DNA of 64,000 nucleotides from Lepidodermella squamata (lineage: Eukaryota; Gastrotricha). The notes under the pieces are model-generated. The model was given only the letters and a program-made list of their open reading frames with translations. It made no database searches and was not told where the DNA came from. Positions 10,440-22,004 of the stretch are shown here, piece by piece; the stretch's first letter is position 1, and each line of letters starts with the position of its first letter. Position numbers and translations under genes: made by a program. The stretch spans positions 1,364,001 to 1,428,000 of the forward strand of contig JBLDXI010000023.1 in the NCBI GenBank assembly GCA_047495785.1, read 5' to 3'.

Positions 10440-10505
10440 GTCCGCGGATGTCTGTGGATAAACCGTATCTTATCTCGCATTGTATTATCAAACCTGTATA
10501 AAAAA
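10440..10505 (-). promoter_or_regulatory. Candidate promoter with GATA-type sites
   Basis: Upstream of the 10402 start the minus strand carries TTTTTTATACA, a weak TATA-like site about 95 bases from the ATG. It is followed within 40 bases by TTTGATAATAC and GAGATAAGATA, which are GATA-factor core sequences. In nematodes such pairs often mark intestinal genes; that link is inference. Confidence 0.3.
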
Positions 10506-10526
10506 GCTGCGCAAACACATAGGTAG

Positions 10527-11382
10527 ATGGTTTTCTTCATTTCTCTTCAAATCAGTTTCGAATCGATTTTGTATTCCTGTCGTTTTGTTGGAACCCAGTA
10601 AAATTAATCCGTAAGCGAAAGCTAATATTCTTAAACGTCAGAAGATTAGTTAAAAGCCTAACCTTTACCTATCCTATCCTAAGGATAGTGATATTCCATT
10701 CAGGTATTCGTTACTGAAACCTCAAACCAGTGCCAAATAATTTTGGCAGCGAGATGATGTGATATGAACTGAAAGTGAACTGTAGAGATAACGAACGAAG
10801 CGTTATCGACAACTGCCATTATGACAGTAAGCGTTAAAATGACCTAAAAAGGTCGATTTTAAAAACTAGTGCGCATATCGCGTGGTGGGTGGAGTTCTAT
10901 TCTTGGCGAGTCGCTATCCGCCCACTCCGCGACACACCAGTTTTCGAGATTGACCTTTTAGACTTCGGACTATCATGACTCGGTAATCTATATCACGACC
11001 ACTCGCGCAATGAAGATATCGCGGGGAGGGCGACTAGTCGCTTAAAATAGAAGGAAATGGCGTTAAACTAACATTTTCATCTTCAATCGCGCGCCTAATC
11101 GCTAAAAAGCTGAACGTCAGTTCTTCCTGCGCATCGTGCGTCGTTCTGATGTCACCCACCGCGATTTGCTCTCTGCTATAGACACAGCTGAATTTATCCG
11201 TGTAACAGTTCAATTCCCAACAAGTGAAAATCAGATATATAAGGGTTAATCGCAGAATAAAGGTCGAAAAATGATAGCTATCTCTCGCCGTTTTTCATAT
11301 TGATTTATCGCTTCAACTGTTGTATTTTTGTGGTAATCGTGCAAAAACAAGTTGATTCGTTGATAGCGCAAATGCGCAAATG
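10527..11382. other. Gene-free stretch with an imperfect inverted repeat
   Basis: No gene is supported. At 10842-10969 the ends CTAAAAAGGTC...ACTAGTG and CACCAGTTTTCGAGATTGACCTTTTAG pair imperfectly. An inner GTGGGTGGAG/CCGCCCACTCCG pairing lies between them, so a small foldback element about 128 bases long is likely. No target duplication was found. The rest is unremarkable. Confidence 0.4.
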
Positions 11383-11520
11383 GTAGCGCAAATGGGAGCG
11401 AATGCTGCTCAGTTCGTCCTGCCGCTGCGCGAGGACCTCGAGAGCGTCCGCCTGATGGCCCACCCCCCACCCCTCCGCGCTCGCCCTTCGTGCTGTTGAG
11501 CAACAGACTTCAGCATGCAA
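11383..11520 (+). mobile_element. Retrotransposon ORF2 C-terminal scrap
   Basis: The plus strand encodes AAQFVLPLREDLESVRLMA, matching the C-terminal block (AVRFVLPLREEIERLRLSA) of the retrotransposon copies at 18.6 and 47.6 kb. Both ends are truncated. Confidence 0.6.
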
Positions 11521-11717
11521 AGACTGGGGACCATGGTTCGCACATCAACCATGGGAATAGTTGACTCATAAGCCTTGTGATGATGTCTGATATCAAATGC
11601 TAAATGTCGAAAGGCAATTTGCATCCATAAAGAGTATGAGTATGAGTAGTAATCAAAAATGTTATGACTCAATTTCAATGACTTTTTATCTGTAGGTGAA
11701 TCTCTTGTTCAATTTGA

Positions 11718-13111
11718 ATGACAAAGGTTAAAGAGAGGATTAAGAAGATTTGGCGTTTCAAAGATATTATTCTAGGGGAAGAGAAAAACAAATCGTTGAT
11801 GTTGGAAGTGAAACATGATCCTAAACTGAGCAAGGGCAGACAGCAGATGCTGGCACTACGATTCGGCTTGACAGAGAGACAGGTTGAAGGATTCTTTCGC
11901 AAGTATCGCAGCAAGCGAAGGGCTTTTGTTCGCGCGTTGACATCCAAGCAAAATGAGAAATTCGAGAAGGTTAAACTTAAACTGATGAGCGCTATTTGCC
12001 TAATATGTTGATGAAATTTTGTAGGAATTCGAACAGAATCCCGGTGCATCACGTCAGAGATTGAGCGAAATTGCTGACGCTTTGGGCATAACATTTAGTA
12101 AGGCCGCACGTCTTGTCATGAAACGACGAGCTCAAGCGGGAATCCGCGGTAGAACGGCAAAACCTGAATCCAATAGAATCACGAATACTCAACTGGCAGA
12201 ACTGCAGGAAGCATTCAGATCCACAGTGGGGAGGGGCGATAGCTTTGACGATGCTCTCTATCAAAGCTTGGCCATGAAAACTGGATTGAAAAAGACTGCG
12301 GTCATGAGATGGTTCTCTAACCAGCGCAAATCCGCTGGCCTCGGAAAAAAATTGAAAACTCTCGATGCGAGTAGCATCCGCGCCCTGGATGCCGTGCGTT
12401 CAACTCTTGATCTTAGTTCACAATGTTGAAAATATGTTGTGTCTCAGGAATTTGCTGTATCGAGCCGATTGGAATTCGGCAGAGAGCAAGCAATTGCTGG
12501 CAAGCTGGGATTAACTTCCGGGCAGGTTAGATACTTTTTCGAAACCGAGCGGAAATTTACAACTGCGAAAAACAAGCAATGCCGTCGCCGCAGACTTAAA
12601 CCGGACCAACGCAACGTGTTGACTAAGGTGTGATTAGGCTCATAATTCCAATCGTTGACGTTTTTTGCTCAGGAAATCAATGAGAATCCAGATCTACAGG
12701 AATCTGGAATAACACGTCTGGCTGAAAGACTGGAAATACCATTTAACATTGTGAAACGTCTCTTCGAAATCCAACATGGCAAAACAAGAGGCCGCCAAGT
12801 TCGAGAAAAAAGCTCTCGATTGACTTGGGAACATCGGCTTCTTCTGGAAAAGGTGATTAAATCGATAAGTTGCAATATTCAAAGGATTGCTTCGTTTCAT
12901 CTTTCAATTTTTTTCAGGAGTATGAAATCTCTAAATTCGTAAAACGTGCGCAAGCTGAACGCCTTGCTACGTCAATGGGATTATCGACTGATAGGGCAAT
13001 AATGCTTACACTTTATTTCCTTTTACGATGCCTTCTCCCTTTTAGGTAAAGACATGGTTCAGGTCGAAACGGGTTCGTGAAAGAAAGAAACTGGGGGTGA
13101 TCGGCTCGTGA
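11718..13111 (+). pseudogene. Seven-homeodomain locus 4, 5'-truncated
   Basis: Exon 1 and the first part of exon 2 (all of HD1) are missing; sequence related to the array starts near 11718. The remaining exons are open and well spliced: partial exon 2 to 11969, then 12025-12393, 12448-12627, 12673-12852, 12918-12995 and 13046-13111 ending in TGA. HD2-HD7 can be read, including VMRWFSNQR in HD4 and VKTWFRSKR in HD7. The final intron has a GC donor (GCAATA). An ATG at 11718 could in principle start a six-homeodomain protein, so loss of function is not certain. Confidence 0.75.
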
Positions 13112-13526
13112 ACATATTTGCTTCTCGTTTCTCCTGTTAACTCTTTTCATGTCGAACTAACGAAGGGTTATATGACATTCGCTAATGTTGGGTTTCTTTC
13201 GAACTTTACTGACCTAATTAATCATACTACAGTACTTGCAGTTTTTCTTTCGATACGTTTATTTTAAGTTGAGTAAAATGACCCTATCATCCTTCCTTAC
13301 GTAGTTGTAGGCTTCGATTTAATGATGATTTATTTCGATTTCAGGTCAAAACTGCGGTTATATAATTTGTTATAAAATCAGAATTTGTTGAAGACTGGAG
13401 ACTGCTGCTATAGGGAAGAACTGTTCATCACATGATGCTTTATTAGAACGAAGAGGACATTTGTTGTTGTTGTAGTTAAAACTAATTTCCCGTCTTAGAA
13501 TCCCAGGCTGCGTTTACTTGAGCATC

Positions 13527-13580
13527 ATGTTGGAGTTGACAAAACAGCTTTCAGACAATCAATTGTCCTATTTGTTGAAG
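13527..13580 (+). pseudogene. Orphan first exon of a homeodomain gene
   Basis: An 18-codon exon, MLELTKQLSDNQLSYLLK, ends in AAG followed by GT, just as in exon 1 of the array genes (consensus ending ADQ-x-SYL-x-K). The intron is interrupted a few bases later by a minus-strand retrotransposon fragment and no matching exon 2 follows, so this locus is a remnant. Confidence 0.6.
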
Positions 13581-13584
13581 GTTG

Positions 13585-14345
13585 AGCGGAAGCACGAAGG
13601 TCAGGATCTGCATCGACTTCATCCTCGACTTGTTACCACCACTGGCGAGTGGCAGCGCCCACATCGGGGTCGACGTACGGAGACATCGGTTTGACGAAAT
13701 AATCAAGCAGGGCATCAGCAACGGCAGTAGATGGCGGCATTACACTGCTATCATGGAGCTTCATATAGGTCAGGCGATCAACAGAAGTATGACGAAACTC
13801 ATCGAGACGACAGAGGTGGGTATAAGCCTCACTGTAACGGTGCTGGAACGACAGAGTTTCAACATATCGTAGATTGGAAACAACCCCCTCAACTTCTGAA
13901 CCGCTTTCGCAGCGCGGAACTGGGCATCCAAGCCGTAGATCGTAGACCCTATCAACAAGCCTGGCATCAACTCGATTGCCGAGTCCAAGTTCAAGAACCC
14001 TCATTCTTGCGAGCAGGTGACGCATTTCGCCGCGGGTCATTGAAACTTTCCTCAGCTGAGTGCGGTCGAGGAGAGGGACGTGAAGGCGGCGAGATTCGGC
14101 GATGGCCGCACCACCTGGCGCCGATACGAATCGATCTGAGTCGCCGACATTGGGCAGCGGGATTTTGGACAGCAAACGAATCAGGATACGAGAGAAGCCA
14201 AAACAATCTGCTCTGGAGACATCGTAACGAGGAGCAGGGTCCACGAGTTCGTAAACCTGAGCAGGGCCAGATCCGGAGGGAAGCGTAACCTGGACGGACG
14301 TGCAGAAGTGATCGCTGCTAAGGCGGTCGCCAACTGACACGCCAC
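13585..14345 (-). mobile_element. Family A non-LTR retrotransposon fragment
   Basis: The minus-strand frame 13633-14340 encodes the C-terminal side of the endonuclease domain (SVGDRLSSDHF, with the SDH motif) and the linker to the reverse transcriptase (SFQHRYSEAYTHLCRLDEF). It closely parallels 27400-28130. Both ORF ends are truncated and there is no RT core. Confidence 0.85.
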
Positions 14346-14399
14346 CGCCTAAAAATGGAAATCTGTTTGGGATCGGTCCGAGGCGATCAATCTTGAGGA

Positions 14400-14525
14400 A
14401 TCTCCCAGCTCAGCTTCAGACTGTGCAAAATTGCCCATAAACCAATCGGAATAATACGAATTCACACGGAGCTGCCCTGCTGGCGTGATCTCAACACGGA
14501 AAAACAAGAAATCTCAGCCCTTGTG
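14400..14525. repeat. Dispersed repeat shared with 33.35 kb and 30.8 kb
   Basis: The blocks beginning GAGCTCAGCTTC and ending AGAATCTCAGCCC at 33358-33478 are matched here in diverged form, including AATCGGAAT and GAGCTGCC. A third partial match starts at 30814. The unit is not coding and always lies between homeodomain loci, so it is either a spacer module of the array or an old mobile element. Confidence 0.4.
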
Positions 14526-14732
14526 TACCCGCCGGAAGACTCAGGAAGAAATAGAGGAGGGTAAAAGAATTCAGTCATAAAATCGGCTTCATAATCAAGC
14601 AAAATATCAACTGACGAACGTGTCCTGTTCGTTTCACTGGGACAATGTTCGGAAATTCTTGAAAATACTCGAATTTATTGATGTACTATAGGCATTGTGA
14701 ATTCCGACTATTTACTTGTTGCGTTTGACATC

Positions 14733-16294
14733 ATGACGCCAACCAAACTTGATGACGATCAGATCTCTCACTTGATGAAGGTAACCCCTTTAACAAGTTC
14801 TTTATATCGATGATTACTATTTGTAAATTTCTGCTCAGTGCTTCGAATCAATGCGCAATCGTGCTCTCTTTAAGGACATCGCTGAGTCCATCGCGAAAAC
14901 GACAGGCACATCAGTTGACAAAGTTCGAAATTGGTTTCGCACGATAAGAAGAAAAGGAGTTAACAGTGAAACTGAGAAGAATCGGCGATTTGAGGACATT
15001 CTCGGGGAAGAAAAAACGAACTGTTGAAAGGGGAAGTGAAACGTGATCCCAAGTTGGCCAATGCGAGAAAGGAGCTGCTGGCACGACGATTCGGCCTTTA
15101 CGAGCGTCAAGTTGATAGATTCTTCAGAAAGCATCGCATTCAACGAAGTTTTCACTTGAAGCTAACATGTCAGCAGAATGAAATATTCGAGAAGGTATAA
15201 TCGAGATGCGATATTTGCTCAGTATTAAGATTACTCGCCACAGGAATTCAAAAAGAATCCTGCAGCTAACTTGTAAAGATTCATCAAAGTGGCCGAAGCG
15301 GTGGGCATAACATTTTATCAAGCTAGGCATCTTGTTGAAAAACGGCGAGCCCTCTTGGGAATCTGCGATAGAACAGGGACATTTGAATTCGTTGGATTCA
15401 CGGATTTTCAACTGGCAGAACTCCAGGAAGCGTTCCAGTCCACAGTTCTGAGAAGCGAAAGCTTTGACGTCGCCCTTTTTCAAAGTATGGCCAAGAAAAC
15501 CGGTTTGAAAAAGAACGTGATCAGGAATTGGTTCTTTAACCAGCGCAAATCTGCTGGCCTCTTAAAGAAACGAGGAACTCTTGATCAAGCTATAGTCTGC
15601 ACTTTGAATGCCGTGAGTGGTGCCCTTGGTCATGATATTGCAATTTCCCGTAAGGTTTGTGTCTCAGGAGTTCGCTGTATCAGGCCGAATGGACGCGGAG
15701 AAAATGCAAGCAATTGCGGACAAGTTGGGATTAACTTTCAGACAGGTTAAATGCTTGTACTACAAGCGGAAACGATTGGAAACTGCGAAAAATAGGCAAT
15801 CATGTCTTCGCAAGCTGAAACGTGACCAGAGGAATGCGTTAGCTAAGGTTTGAGGGGGCTTATAATTGAAATAGTTCTATTACTTTTATTCAGGAATTCA
15901 AAGATAATCCAGATCTACAGGAAAGTGAACTAACTCGTCTTGCTCAAAGATTGGAGATCCCTCTTAATATTGTGAAATATTGTGAGATCCTGGTAAAAGT
16001 CGATTGACCAGGGAGCAGCGGCTTCTCCTAGAAAAGGTGAATGACTCGATTATAAGGGATTGCTTTGTTTCATCAATGTGATTCAAAATATTCAGGAATT
16101 TCGAATCTGTGAATTCGTAACTCACGAACAAGCTGAACGCCTGGCAACATCGATAGGATTTTCGACGTCGAAGGCAAATTGATGCTTAAACTGCTTTTTC
16201 CTAGGAAAATTGCTTCAATTATTTAGGTACAGAGGTGGTTCAAAAACGATTCTTTGAAAAGCAGAAACAGAAAAAAGAAGAAATTGGTTCATGA
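14733..16294 (+). pseudogene. Seven-homeodomain locus 5, pseudogene
   Basis: Exon 1 (14733-14780, MTPTKLDDDQISHLMK) and its GT donor are normal. Exon 2 (14839-15194) has a one-base loss in an A-run that shifts the frame in HD2. Exon 3 (15244-15612) has TAA early in HD3 but is otherwise open through HD4. Exon 4 (15668-15847) is open. Exon 5 (15894-16036) has lost the end of the HD6 recognition helix. Exon 6 (16096-16173) is normal with a GC donor (GCAAAT). Exon 7 (16227-16294) is frameshifted after WF. All splice sites persist, so decay is recent relative to duplication. Confidence 0.85.
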
Positions 16295-16512
16295 ACATTG
16301 TTGTTCCCGATTTTGGATTTTGAATTTGGGACCCTCGATTGCTATGACATCAGTTTTGAATAGCTCAACGAAGTGCTGTTCATTTTCAGTGTCGAAAATG
16401 CCCATCGTGTTTTCATTGTGATTAAATTGGCATCATAGAGAACGTAGTATCAAATATTTATTCAGAGCGTAATTTTTACTTTTATTGTTTACTAATTTCA
16501 ACTCTTGCTTAG

Positions 16513-18154
16513 TGCTTCGATGTTGGGAAATCGCAAGTTTACCAAGGATACGGCTGAGATCATAGCGAAAAAGATGGGAACATCGGTTTTGAAAGTTCAA
16601 AACTGCTTTCGCATTAGACGAAGGAGAAGAGTTGAAATGAATACTAAGAAGATTTGGCGATTTGAAGATATTCTTGGGGAAGAAAAGAACAAATTGTTGA
16701 TACTCGAAGTGAAAAATGATCCTCAACTGTTCAAGGACAGACGGCAGACACTGGCGAGACGATTCGGCTTGACCGAGAGCCAGGTTAAAGTATTCTTCCA
16801 CAAGCACCGCAGCCAACGAAATGCAAATGTTCGGTTTGAGTTAACATCCCAGCAAATTGAAACATTTGAGAAGGTTAAACTGTGAAGTGCTAAATCTTTA
16901 ATCCGGTGATTGATTTTTACAGGAATTCAAGCAGAATCCTGGCGCGTCAGAACAAAGGTGCCGCGAAGTGGCTGAAGCCTTGGGCATAACAATTAGTCAG
17001 GCCACACGTCTTGTCTTGAAACGGCGAGCTAAAGAGGGAATACGCAGTAGAACAGCGAAATTCGAGTCCTGTCGATTCACAGATTCTCAACTGTCTGAAC
17101 TACAGGATGCATTCCGGTCAACAGTGGTGAATGGCGATAGCTTTGACTATGCTCTCTTTCAAAGATTAGCCAGGAAAACCGGATTGAGAAAGTACGTGGT
17201 CAAGAATTGGTTTGTTACCAAGCGCAAATCTGTTGGCCTCGGAAAGAAGCGATTAGCTCTTGATCAAACCACTGTCTGCGTTTTAAATGCTGTGAGTTCA
17301 CCCTTTTGAAATGGAAAGTTGACATGCTTCAGAAATGTCAATGAAACCGCTAAGGTTGTAGTAGTGGTTTTCCATATTGTTGACTCGGATAAAACTGTTG
17401 TCATATTATTGTTTCAGACGTATTGTTGTTCTTTAGGAGTTTGCTGAATCGAGCCGACTAGAGGGCGGCAGAGCGCTAGCGATTGCGGAAAGGTTGGGAT
17501 TAACTCTTAGACAGGTTGAAAACCTTTTCGTTATGAAGCGGAAACTACTGAAAACTGCGAAAAATAAGCCGTCCCGTCGTCCCACACTGAAACGTGACCA
17601 GCGAAATGCCCTGACTGAGGTGAGATGAGGCCGTTTTTAAATCTATGACGTCTATATATGATCTATCTATCTATCTATCTATCGATCTTTATTTTTTTGT
17701 TCAGAAATTCAATGAGAATCCAGATCTACAGGAAACTGGAATTACTCGTTTGGCTGAAAGACTGGAAATCCCGTTAGAATCTGTGAAACGTTTCTTCTAC
17801 CGTGCTAAAGCTCGAGGTTCCGCTAAAACTCGGAAAAGAAGCGCCCCGACCTGGGAGCAGCGGCTTCATCTAGAAAAGGTGATTGATCCGATAGGCTTGC
17901 GAATTGAGCTTTTTTTGCTTCATTACTGTGGTTCAATTTATTTAGGAGTTCAGGACCTGCAAATTCGTAACACATCAGCAAGCTGAGCGCCTATCGACTT
18001 CAATTGGATATCCTACCATGAAGGCAATCAAGCTTACCCTTCATTTCTGATTTCCTTTTTATTTGTCTTCCTTTTTACATAGATAAAAGAGTGGTTCAGG
18101 TCGAAGCGGAAGCATGAAAAACAGAAACAGAAGGAAGAAGCATTCGGTTCTTGA
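16513..18154 (+). pseudogene. Seven-homeodomain locus 6, lacking exon 1
   Basis: No exon 1 was found in the 200 bases upstream, and exon 2 (16513-16873) has a one-base frame loss just after its acceptor. From the ATG at 16520 the frame is open. Exons 16923-17291, 17437-17619, 17705-17878, 17946-18023 and 18083-18154 are all intact and phase 0, giving HD2-HD7 with VKNWFVTKR in HD4 and IKEWFRSKR in HD7. Intron 4 contains a short (TATC)n microsatellite at about 17660-17690. The last intron has a GC donor (GCAATC). A protein lacking the start of HD1 could still be made, so the pseudogene call is provisional. Confidence 0.65.
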
Positions 18155-18479
18155 GCATCCTGTTACCTTTTGTTGTAATTTTAAGTCTAACAACGCCTGA
18201 TTTACAAAGGGCCCTAAATATTTCCTCTGATTTTGGGTTTTTAACCAGCATTGATATGAAATCAGTTTTGAACAGCACAGCTAAGATCCGTTCATCTTCG
18301 GTAGAGCAAATGCCCGGGAATCGTGATTCAAATAGTAGTGAACATACCTTTTTAATTTTTATGATTTGAAGCCGACTACCGACGCTTTGCTAATAAAAGT
18401 CACATTTTAATCTCCCTTCGAAATTTCCATTGTTCATTGCTAGCTTTAACCCATATTGACCTATTTGGTCATCCTGTTT

Positions 18480-19075
18480 CCTCCTTCTGTCCTTTGTCTT
18501 TCTTCCTCCTTTCCCCTTGCATTCCCCTCTCCCCTTCTGCCGACGATAACTAATCCTTCATGCTCTACCCTGAGCCGGTTCGCAAGATTACATGAGCTTG
18601 CCGGCGGCAGTGCGCTGTTGACACAAGTGGGCGGGGTTATGAATTATTTATCGAAAGCAGACAGGCACGTAAACACAGCGAGGAAGAAGGAGAGGAAGAA
18701 GAGGGGTGGAGAGAGGAGAAAGCAAAGGATAGAGGGAGAGGGAGAGGCGGCAAGATCAGACATCGAAAGTGGGCAAGGGACCTCGAGGAAGCCTGCTGGC
18801 GATCAAGGCCAGCGGGGAACGGGGCACCGGGTACCGGGTTCGCGGAGAGGCGGAGTCGTTCGATCTCTTCTCGAAGAGGGAGGACGAACCGTACGGCATT
18901 CGCAGCATAACGGCGCTGGGTCCGCTCAAAGAAGGCAGGCAGGCTCTTCACGCCACAGCGGCGTTCCAGCTCCGAGCGGCGGAGGTTTAGCAGGCTGCGC
19001 AGACAGTCGTTCTGAAACACATCAAGCCGCTTCAGCTGCCTCTTGGGCGCGGTATTTCATATTCAAATTATCAGA
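18480..19075 (-). mobile_element. Non-LTR retrotransposon 3' fragment (family C)
   Basis: The minus strand encodes a C-terminal ORF2 block (MFQNDCLRSLLNLRR, then AVRFVLPLREEIERLRLSA) followed by a purine/pyrimidine-biased 3' region. The same fragment, with the same 5' truncation next to the same flank (TCATATTCAAATTATCAGAC), occurs at 47.5-48.03 kb. The two are therefore copies made by block duplication, not independent insertions. Confidence 0.8.
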
Positions 19076-19204
19076 CAGGCAGTTTTAGTGATAATCTATG
19101 GTGATCTATCTAGGTCTAAGGTGATCCTTGCGAAGAATATTGCTGAGTTGAGTGAATTTTTATGTTAGTTTAGTACTTACCAATCATTGCGAATCTTTGG
19201 CTTA

Positions 19205-19365
19205 ACTCAGGTTATGGCTCGAGGAATTTTACTGGAAGTTGGCATGTCGATTCCTCTCAGGTTCGCAACTTGTCTCGAGTAAGCAAAAAGTTGAAGAGAA
19301 TGATGATACCTCCTCATTTGATTTTCTTTTTGATTTTGAATTGGATTTTGGTTTCATAAAATAAT
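19205..19365 (+). pseudogene. Solo-homeodomain gene fragment
   Basis: After an acceptor-like TTAACTCAG the frame reads MARGILLEVGMSIP, then shifts by two extra bases (CTCAG) before VRNL and a KKLKR-like tail. The 48165 copy keeps one frame: ARGILLEVGMSIPQVRNF followed by basic residues, which fits helix 2, the turn and helix 3 of a homeodomain. This copy is frameshifted and its 3' part contains TAA. Confidence 0.45.
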
Positions 19366-19540
19366 CGATGATCTGGCGGCATCACATTTTTTGTAAAAAA
19401 AATGAAACTGTCATCTGTCACTGATATGTCAACCCTCATTGCAAATGCGAATACGAATGATTAACAGGAAGTTTCGGTTGTGTTGTCTGTAGGTGAATTT
19501 CCTATCTGAACACTTTGAATAATCAATTCTGTTCGACAAA

Positions 19541-19729
19541 ATGTTGCCGACCCAGCTGAAAGCCGGTCAGCGCTCTTACTTGTTGAAGGTAACGCCAGGA
19601 ATAATGCTTCATAATTATACTAATATTCACAAATTTCAATTCTTACTCAGTGCTTCGATTTGATGCGAAATCAATGCGAAACGGTTCGTTGAAAAGCATA
19701 AACGGAAAAAAGAAGCTATCCGTTCATGA
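19541..19729 (+). pseudogene. Seven-homeodomain locus 7, collapsed by internal deletion
   Basis: Exon 1 (19541-19588, MLPTQLKAGQRSYLLK) and the first bases of exon 2 (from 19651, TGCTTCGATTTGATGCG) are normal. Within 25 bases the sequence jumps into the end of exon 7 (CGAAACGGTTCGTTGAAAAG) and reaches a former stop. About 1.5 kb covering HD1 helix 2 to HD7 helix 3 has been removed. The join lies in short GCGAAA-containing sequence shared by both exons. Confidence 0.75.
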
Positions 19730-20097
19730 GCATCATCGGTTTTCACTTTGCATTTGCATTAGGAACCTGGTTGATATGACATCAGATTTGAAAAGATAAA
19801 CAAATGATCGTTTTTCAGTTTAGAATAATGCACATCGTGGTTGAATCGTTATTAAATTGGGAGAAATATACCTTAAGATATGAATTGAAATAACATCACA
19901 CTTTCAATTAGGTTTAATTCTTCTTAGCATGATGAATTTGCATTGCTAGTAATTTAAAGCTTCAGGCAAGCAGTTTTATTGATAAATCTTAGGTAATCTT
20001 TGCAAAAATTATGAAGCTAAATTCTAAATTCTCGTTCTGTAAGCGTTTCTGTTATTTTAGTCCTTGCCAATCGTTGCAGATTGGTAGACTCAACTAT

Positions 20098-20250
20098 CGA
20101 GAAATGGCCCGAAGAATCTCACCAGAGGTTCGATGACCTCGGGGTTCAACATTTGGTTCCGAGCAAACATAGGAGAGAAGTTCATCATTTAGAATTCCTT
20201 CAAAAATTTATTAGGAAATGGTGGCATTTTATGTTTTGGTAATAATTGAA
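20098..20250 (+). pseudogene. Solo-homeodomain gene fragment
   Basis: Shares ATCGAGAAATGGC, GGTTCGATGACC and ACATTTGGTTCCGAGCAAA with 54280-54410. In the 54-kb copy one frame gives WVHIWFRANRRE, a classical homeodomain recognition helix keeping W48, F49, N51 and R53. Here indels and TAG codons break the frame. Confidence 0.4.
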
Positions 20251-20452
20251 CAATTCGGTTGTCTCAGATTTGTGGCCTTTACAAATCCGAATTTAATTAT
20301 TCAATTTGAATGATTAATTTGATTAATAATTTGAATGACCTTAAAAATGCGAATTTTATGATTCCATATGAACGATTAACAAAACGTTTTGGTTTTGTTA
20401 TATGTAGGTGAATTCATCTTCACACTTAGAGTAATCAATTCTGTTTAACAAC

Positions 20453-21284
20453 ATGTCTCCAACTCAACTTAATGCCGGTCAGCGTTCTCACTTGTTGAAG
20501 GTAACGCCAAGAACAACATTCATATTTTTACTGTTAATGTTTACTAATTTCAACTCTTGATAAGTGCTTTGATTTGTCGCGGAAGCGCAACCCTTCAAAG
20601 GATATGGCTGAGCTCATCGCGAAAACGATTGGCACATCAGTTAGAAAAGTTCAAAATTGGTTTTACACCAAAAGAAAAAAGAGATTTGAAGAGAAAACTG
20701 GGAAAATTTGGCGACTTGAAGATATTCTAGGCGAAGAAAAAAACGAAATGTTGATGCTGGAAGTGAAAAATGATCATAAACTGAGCAAAGGTAGACGGCA
20801 GATGCTGGCACGACGATTCGGCTTGACAGAGAAGCAGGTTGATGGGTTCTTCTGCAAGCATCGAAGCCAACGAAGGGCATACGTTCGCTTAAAGTTGACA
20901 TCCCAGCAAAATGAAAAATTTGAGAAGGTTGCTATTCGTCTAATCTGGTGATGATTAATTTTCATAAGGAATTCGAGCTGAATCCTGCCGCTTCAGATCA
21001 AAGATGCCGCGAAGTGGCTGAAGCTGTTGGCATATCATTTAGTCAGGCCCAACACATTATTTCAAAACGGCGAGCCAAGGTGGGAATCTGTAATACAGCT
21101 AAATCTGAGTCCTTTCGAGTCACGGTGCCCCAACTCGCAAATCTAGAGGAAGCATTCCTGTCAACAGTAATGAATGACGATAGATTTGACGATGTTCTCT
21201 ATCAAAGCTTGGCTGAGAAAACCGGATTGAGAAAGTACGTGGTCAGGAATTGGTTTGTTAACCGGCGCAAATCTTTTGGGCAAC
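20453..21284 (+). pseudogene. Seven-homeodomain locus 8, truncated into a retrotransposon
   Basis: Exon 1 (20453-20500), exon 2 (20565-20927) and the start of exon 3 (from 20969) are open and encode HD1 to HD4, ending VVRNWFVNRRKSFG. Unusually, exons 2 and 3 have AAG acceptors (GATAAG, CATAAG), shared with the paralog at 54.6 kb. At about 21284 the frame passes, still open, into reverse transcriptase C-terminal sequence. The whole exon 3 frame runs to 21754, so a chimeric protein is formally possible. HD5-HD7 are absent. Confidence 0.75.
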
Positions 21285-21615
21285 CTGAAATACGGGTGAC
21301 ATCGCAGCCTACGAGGTGGCGCAAACAGTTTAATCCCGCGAAGAGCGAAATTATGCTCTTTGGTAACGCGTCCGTCGTTGTTCGGCTCAACGGAGCCATG
21401 ATCCCGCAAGTCGGGTCGATACGTGTTCTCGGTGTTCACTTGGATCCTAAACTGACGTGGAAAGTTCATTTGGACATGATCTCTGACCGCTACCGCAGGA
21501 ATCTGGGTATTTTCAAACGTCTCATGTCTTTTGGACTGTTGCGCCGCTGGCGCCGCACCCTTTACTCAATCCTGGCCCGTTCGTGCTCGTCTTATGGGAC
21601 TGTCCATCTGTATAC
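21285..21615 (+). mobile_element. Family A retrotransposon fragment, in frame with a homeodomain exon
   Basis: Encodes KQFNPAKSEIMLFGNAS, VRVLGVHLDPKLTWK-like and RRWRRTLYSILARSC blocks of the ORF2 C-terminal half. A closely related piece at 57176-57360 lies in the duplicate block. The first ~40 bases (CAACCTGAAATACGGG) are the reverse complement of bases near 57147, so a small inversion accompanied the join. Confidence 0.75.
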
Positions 21616-21902
21616 AAAGTTGAATTTCTCAAAACGGATATCTCCGTTGTTCACTGAACTTTGCATGCATATAGAACGCGGGCTGCTCTTTCACGTGGTA
21701 CAAGATTTAAGGTGGGCAATTGCTGCTCAGTCTTGCTCTCATCAAAATAAATGAAACCACAGTTACGATGAGGTTTCTGTATCATTAAAACGGTTGTTTT
21801 GCCCACGTCAAATATTTATCTACGCGGAAGAGGAGCTCGTGTTCTGTATGCATGCTAATTTTGTTGAACAACGGTGATGTCCGTTTTGAGAAATTCAACT
21901 TT
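21616..21902. mobile_element. 287-bp inverted-repeat element (MITE-like)
   Basis: Left end 21616-21653 (AAAGTTGAATTTCTCAAAAC...) and right end 21865-21902 are reverse complements over 38 bases with two mismatches. The interior has no long ORF of its own. No target duplication is evident, so the superfamily is not assignable. It lies between the retrotransposon fragment and the upstream region of locus 9. Confidence 0.7.
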
Positions 21903-22004
21903 GAGAAATGGCGATTTCAATCGTTCAATTTTGTGATTCGCTTGTAGATGATTCACTGGAATTTTCCAATACCCGGCTTAAACAACTAAATTTTCTTTGG
22001 AATC

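Noticed and set aside
17655-17692. (TATC)n as a possible promoter element
   Set aside because: It lies inside intron 4 of locus 6 and is a plain microsatellite.
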